In this document: positions 61,890-64,000 of the stretch, in pieces
Layout of the letters: each line of letters starts with the position of its first letter
Numbering within the stretch: the stretch's first letter is position 1
DNA from: Arcicella rigui
GTDB taxonomy: Bacteria; Bacteroidota; Bacteroidia; Cytophagales; Spirosomataceae
Assembly: GCF_034929435.1 (NCBI RefSeq)
Contig: NZ_JAYFUM010000016.1
Coordinates: forward strand, 62,001 to 126,000
DNA length: 64,000 bases
Direction of reading: 5' to 3'
The notes under the pieces: model-generated
Database searches by the model: none
What the model saw: the letters and a program-made list of their open reading frames with translations, nothing else
Told to the model about the DNA's origin: nothing
Made by a program: the position numbers and the translations under genes

Positions 61890-62489
61890 ATGAAAAAATT
61901 ATCTTTAATCTTGTGCGGAGGTTTATTAGCGTTAGGAGTAATCTCTTGTGATAAATCAGGCAACAAGGAAACAGCTTCTACGGGTGCTTCAACTTCAGCA
62001 AGCAGTAGTGGCAAAAGAACAGTGTATGTAAATACAGATTCATTGTTGGCAAATTACCAATTCTACAAAGATGCTCAGAAAGAATTTGAAAATAAGGGCT
62101 ATCGTTTACAAGTAGATTTAGGTCAGCGTGAAAGAGCTTTACAAGGTGAATTACAAGCTATTCAGCAGAGAGCACAAACAATGACGCAAGCTGACTTACA
62201 AGCTGCCGACATGATGTTGAAGAAAAAAGGCTCTGAATTACAGCAGTATAGCCAACAAAAACAAGCAGCTTTAGCCGAAGAACAAGCTAAAAAAATGCAA
62301 GAATTGTATGCTAACATTCGTGAATATGTGAAAAAACATAACGACGAAAACAAATTTGAATTTGTTTTAGGTTATACTTTAAGTGGCGGTGGAATTCTTT
62401 TTGCTGACGACAGTGCCGACAAAACAAAAGAAATCATCGAAGGCTTAAACAAAGAATATGCTGAGAAAAAAGGAACTACTAAAAAATAA
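61890..62489 (+). CDS. OmpH/Skp-like lipoprotein
   Basis: A 199-residue protein. I start at ATG 61890, which gives a lipoprotein signal KKLSLILCGGLLALGVISC with the lipobox Cys; an ATG at 61836 would add residues that break it. The body has the Skp pattern: YVNTDSLLANYQFYKDAQKE, then a long coiled-coil pair rich in Gln and Glu (LQGELQAIQQRAQTMTQADL, KQAALAEEQAKKMQELYANI), and FVLGYTLSGGGILFADDSAD near the end. Such proteins hold unfolded outer-membrane proteins in the periplasm; here it is probably membrane-anchored. Confidence 0.87.
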   Translation: MKKLSLILCGGLLALGVISCDKSGNKETASTGASTSASSSGKRTVYVNTDSLLANYQFYKDAQKEFENKGYRLQVDLGQRERALQGELQAIQQRAQTMTQADLQAADMMLKKKGSELQQYSQQKQAALAEEQAKKMQELYANIREYVKKHNDENKFEFVLGYTLSGGGILFADDSADKTKEIIEGLNKEYAEKKGTTKK

Positions 62490-62531
62490 TTTGAACGTTA
62501 TTCCTTAAAGTTTTTATAATTTTGTATAAAG

Positions 62532-62566
62532 AAAAGCCGTACAGATTTCCTGTATGGCTTTTTTTA
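62532..62566 (+). terminator. Terminator of the OmpH-like gene
   Basis: aaaagccgtacag (62532-62544) pairs with ctgtatggctttt (62550-62562), one mismatch, then T run. Confidence 0.85.
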
Positions 62567-62622
62567 GCAAGAAGTTTTACTGCAATTTATAAGTAATCGT
62601 GCAAAATTAGTTTTAGAATTTT

Positions 62623-62714
62623 GCTTTAGACTATAAGCTTTAGACAATAGACAAAATGTTTATTTTTACGAAAAAAGTATTTTTGCTTACGGCTTAAAGC
62701 CTATTGCCAAAAGC
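62623..62714. repeat. GCTTTAGCAATAGGC dispersed repeat, copy B
   Basis: About 92 bp; the middle matches the reverse complement of copy A. Outer parts carry gctttagacaatagac and cggcttaaagcctattgcc, inverted relative to each other. A fragment also lies at 21387-21415. Confidence 0.7.
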
Positions 62715-62771
62715 ATTACCATTGATTTAATTCTACCTTATTACTTACAATTTGACTAAACTATATCAAAA

Positions 62772-63227
62772 ATGGCAAAGGATAATATCGAAAAACATAT
62801 AGAAATTAAAAACAGAAGAGCTTCGTTTGAGTACTTTTTTCTTGAAAAATTTACGGCAGGCGTAATGTTGATGGGAACAGAAATTAAGTCGATTCGCCAA
62901 GGAAAAGTAAACTTGACGGATGCTTATTGTTTGTTTCTGAACGAAGAATTATACATCAGACAAATGAATATCTCGAAGTACAACGAGGGTACGCACTACA
63001 ACCACGAGCCTCTTAGAGATAGAAAATTGCTGTTGACTAAAAAGGAAATCAAAAAATTGCTGAACAAACTGAAAGACCAAGGACTGACGATTGTTCCGAC
63101 AAGAATGTATATTTCAGAAAGAGGTTTTGCTAAAATCGACATTGCTTTGGCAAAGGGTAAAAAACTATACGACAAGCGTGACTCTATCAAAGAAAAAGAT
63201 GTAAAACGAAGTATGGAACGGGAGTAG
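62772..63227 (+). CDS. smpB: SsrA-binding protein SmpB
   Basis: A 151-residue partner of tmRNA that rescues stalled ribosomes. The diagnostic N-terminal NRRASFEYFFLEKFTAGVMLMGTEIKSIRQGKVNLTDA region, the YNHEPLRDRKLLLTKKEI segment and the basic C-terminal KGKKLYDKRDSIKEKDVKRSM tail are all present. The tail enters the A site and is complete here. No tmRNA gene was found nearby. Confidence 0.97.
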   Translation: MAKDNIEKHIEIKNRRASFEYFFLEKFTAGVMLMGTEIKSIRQGKVNLTDAYCLFLNEELYIRQMNISKYNEGTHYNHEPLRDRKLLLTKKEIKKLLNKLKDQGLTIVPTRMYISERGFAKIDIALAKGKKLYDKRDSIKEKDVKRSMERE

Positions 63228-63328
63228 AGCGAGTGATGAGTTTTGAGTGATGAATTATGGCATTAGTCATACACGAAAGTATAAATGCTATTTCAGGTTT
63301 GGGATTTCTGATTTCGGATAAAACACAC

Positions 63329-64000
63329 TTAATTTTTAGCTCCTGTGATGGCCGTTCCTCTTTTCAATTCCACAGGAGTACCGTTTACTACGTAGCCCAA
63401 AATCTTAATTTCTGTTCTTCGGTTTACGGCGTGTTCTTTTTCTGAACAATTTACTCCGTCTTTACAATGATTCAATAATTGTGTTTCGCCATAGCCTTTG
63501 GCTGTGATGCGTTCTTTCGGAATGTTTCCATTCCAGACAATGTATTCTACGGCAACTTCTGCTCGTTTTTGCGAAAGTGTTTGGTTAAATTCAGTACTTG
63601 CTCGGCTGTCGGTGTGCGAACCTAATTCTACCACAATACCGGGATTATCTTGTAGAATCAAGATTAAATTATCCAATTCTTTTTTAGCGTCTTCCCTGAG
63701 TGTCCATTTACTGAAATCATAATGAATATTTTCTACTTGGTAGATGTCGTTCAAATTGATTTTTTTTAGCCCGATTGCAGCTTCTACCAAATCGCTGTTG
63801 TCCGCAATTTTAGAAATATTTTCAATGATAATACCCGAAACACAAAAGATTTTTTTAGGGTCTTGCAAGTAACAAGCGGCATTAAAATTAGCTCGGCGAG
63901 TCATATATTGGTCGAACTGCCCAACAATATCATAGTCGTTTCCTTTATCAAGTTTAAATGTAGCAAAGCCATTTTTCACCATTGCCGAGTCTATTACTTT
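63329..64000 (-). CDS. OmpA-family protein, N-terminus cut by window edge
   Basis: The open frame runs to the right edge without a stop, so the start is outside; the internal ATG at 63982 is not the start. About 220 C-terminal residues are visible. A domain with DYDIVGQFDQYMTRR precedes a C-terminal OmpA/peptidoglycan-binding module: IHYDFSKWTLREDAKKELD, VVELGSHTDSRASTEFNQTL, KRAEVAVEYIV, RITAKGYGETQLLNHC and HAVNRRTEIKIL. It tethers the outer membrane to peptidoglycan. Its N-terminal part may be a longer repeat region, as in many Bacteroidota OmpA proteins. Confidence 0.9.
   Translation of the reverse strand, partial: KVIDSAMVKNGFATFKLDKGNDYDIVGQFDQYMTRRANFNAACYLQDPKKIFCVSGIIIENISKIADNSDLVEAAIGLKKINLNDIYQVENIHYDFSKWTLREDAKKELDNLILILQDNPGIVVELGSHTDSRASTEFNQTLSQKRAEVAVEYIVWNGNIPKERITAKGYGETQLLNHCKDGVNCSEKEHAVNRRTEIKILGYVVNGTPVELKRGTAITGAKN

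Noticed and set aside
1..64000. CRISPR arrays, rRNA, tRNA, transposases or riboswitches other than the trp leader.
   Set aside because: None recognised by eye; a covariance-model search would be needed to exclude small RNAs fully.

Overview
The window comes from a low-GC member of the Bacteroidota, most likely the order Cytophagales (inference). The evidence is Bacteroidota-type promoters (TTTG near -33, TAnnTTTG near -7), two secreted proteins with type IX secretion C-terminal domains, a TonB-dependent receptor with a carboxypeptidase-regulatory N-domain, a eukaryote-like NrdB, a DUF4293 protein and a CrtI-family desaturase. Most genes are housekeeping, separated by strong hairpin terminators and short dispersed intergenic repeats. 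I saw no tRNA, rRNA, CRISPR array, transposase or integrase.

Left end (1-11.6 kb): a partial AIPR-type phage-defence gene lies 25 bp downstream of trpE. trpE is preceded by a complete classical trp attenuator: promoter, an 18-residue leader peptide with three consecutive Trp codons, competing 1:2 and 2:3 pairings, and a 10-bp terminator hairpin. Next are a PIN-type toxin-antitoxin pair, a small orphan gene, purB, an orphan PhoR-like sensor kinase, a GH3/NagZ-beta-lactamase fusion, and a sigma-70-family factor overlapping a small conserved-looking partner.

Middle (12-27.6 kb): a secreted S8 protease with a type IX sorting tail, mazG, the sbcD-sbcC nuclease operon, four tightly packed glycosyltransferases, nrdB and a short-chain dehydrogenase.

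The most distinctive block is 27.7-39.8 kb. Nine genes all lie on the minus strand: three AhpD-like peroxidase-related proteins with CxxC-x3-H motifs, a TonB receptor, an MFS transporter, a DUF3179 membrane protein, two outer-membrane barrel proteins, and a vanadium-haloperoxidase/PAP2-like lipoprotein. Each of its three promoter regions carries copies of the same 16-18 bp palindrome, TTTCCA-N6-TGGAAA. The palindromes overlap the -33 box in all three promoters and the -7 box in two. Each region also has a further copy 125-156 bp upstream. This looks like one regulon under an unidentified dimeric regulator, perhaps with DNA looping, and it is my best candidate for an undescribed system.

Right part (39.8-64 kb): a heptad-repeat NQ coiled-coil protein, a TauE-type permease and a GH125 mannosidase. 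Then come a nested inverted-repeat element next to a two-gene Mrr-like nuclease plus Toprim pair (possible defence module), pcrA/uvrD, murC, a PAS protein, pyk, aspS, a crtI-like gene, a DUF4293 gene, a secreted clan GH-A hydrolase, a penicillin acylase homologue, an OmpH-like lipoprotein, smpB and a partial OmpA-family protein.
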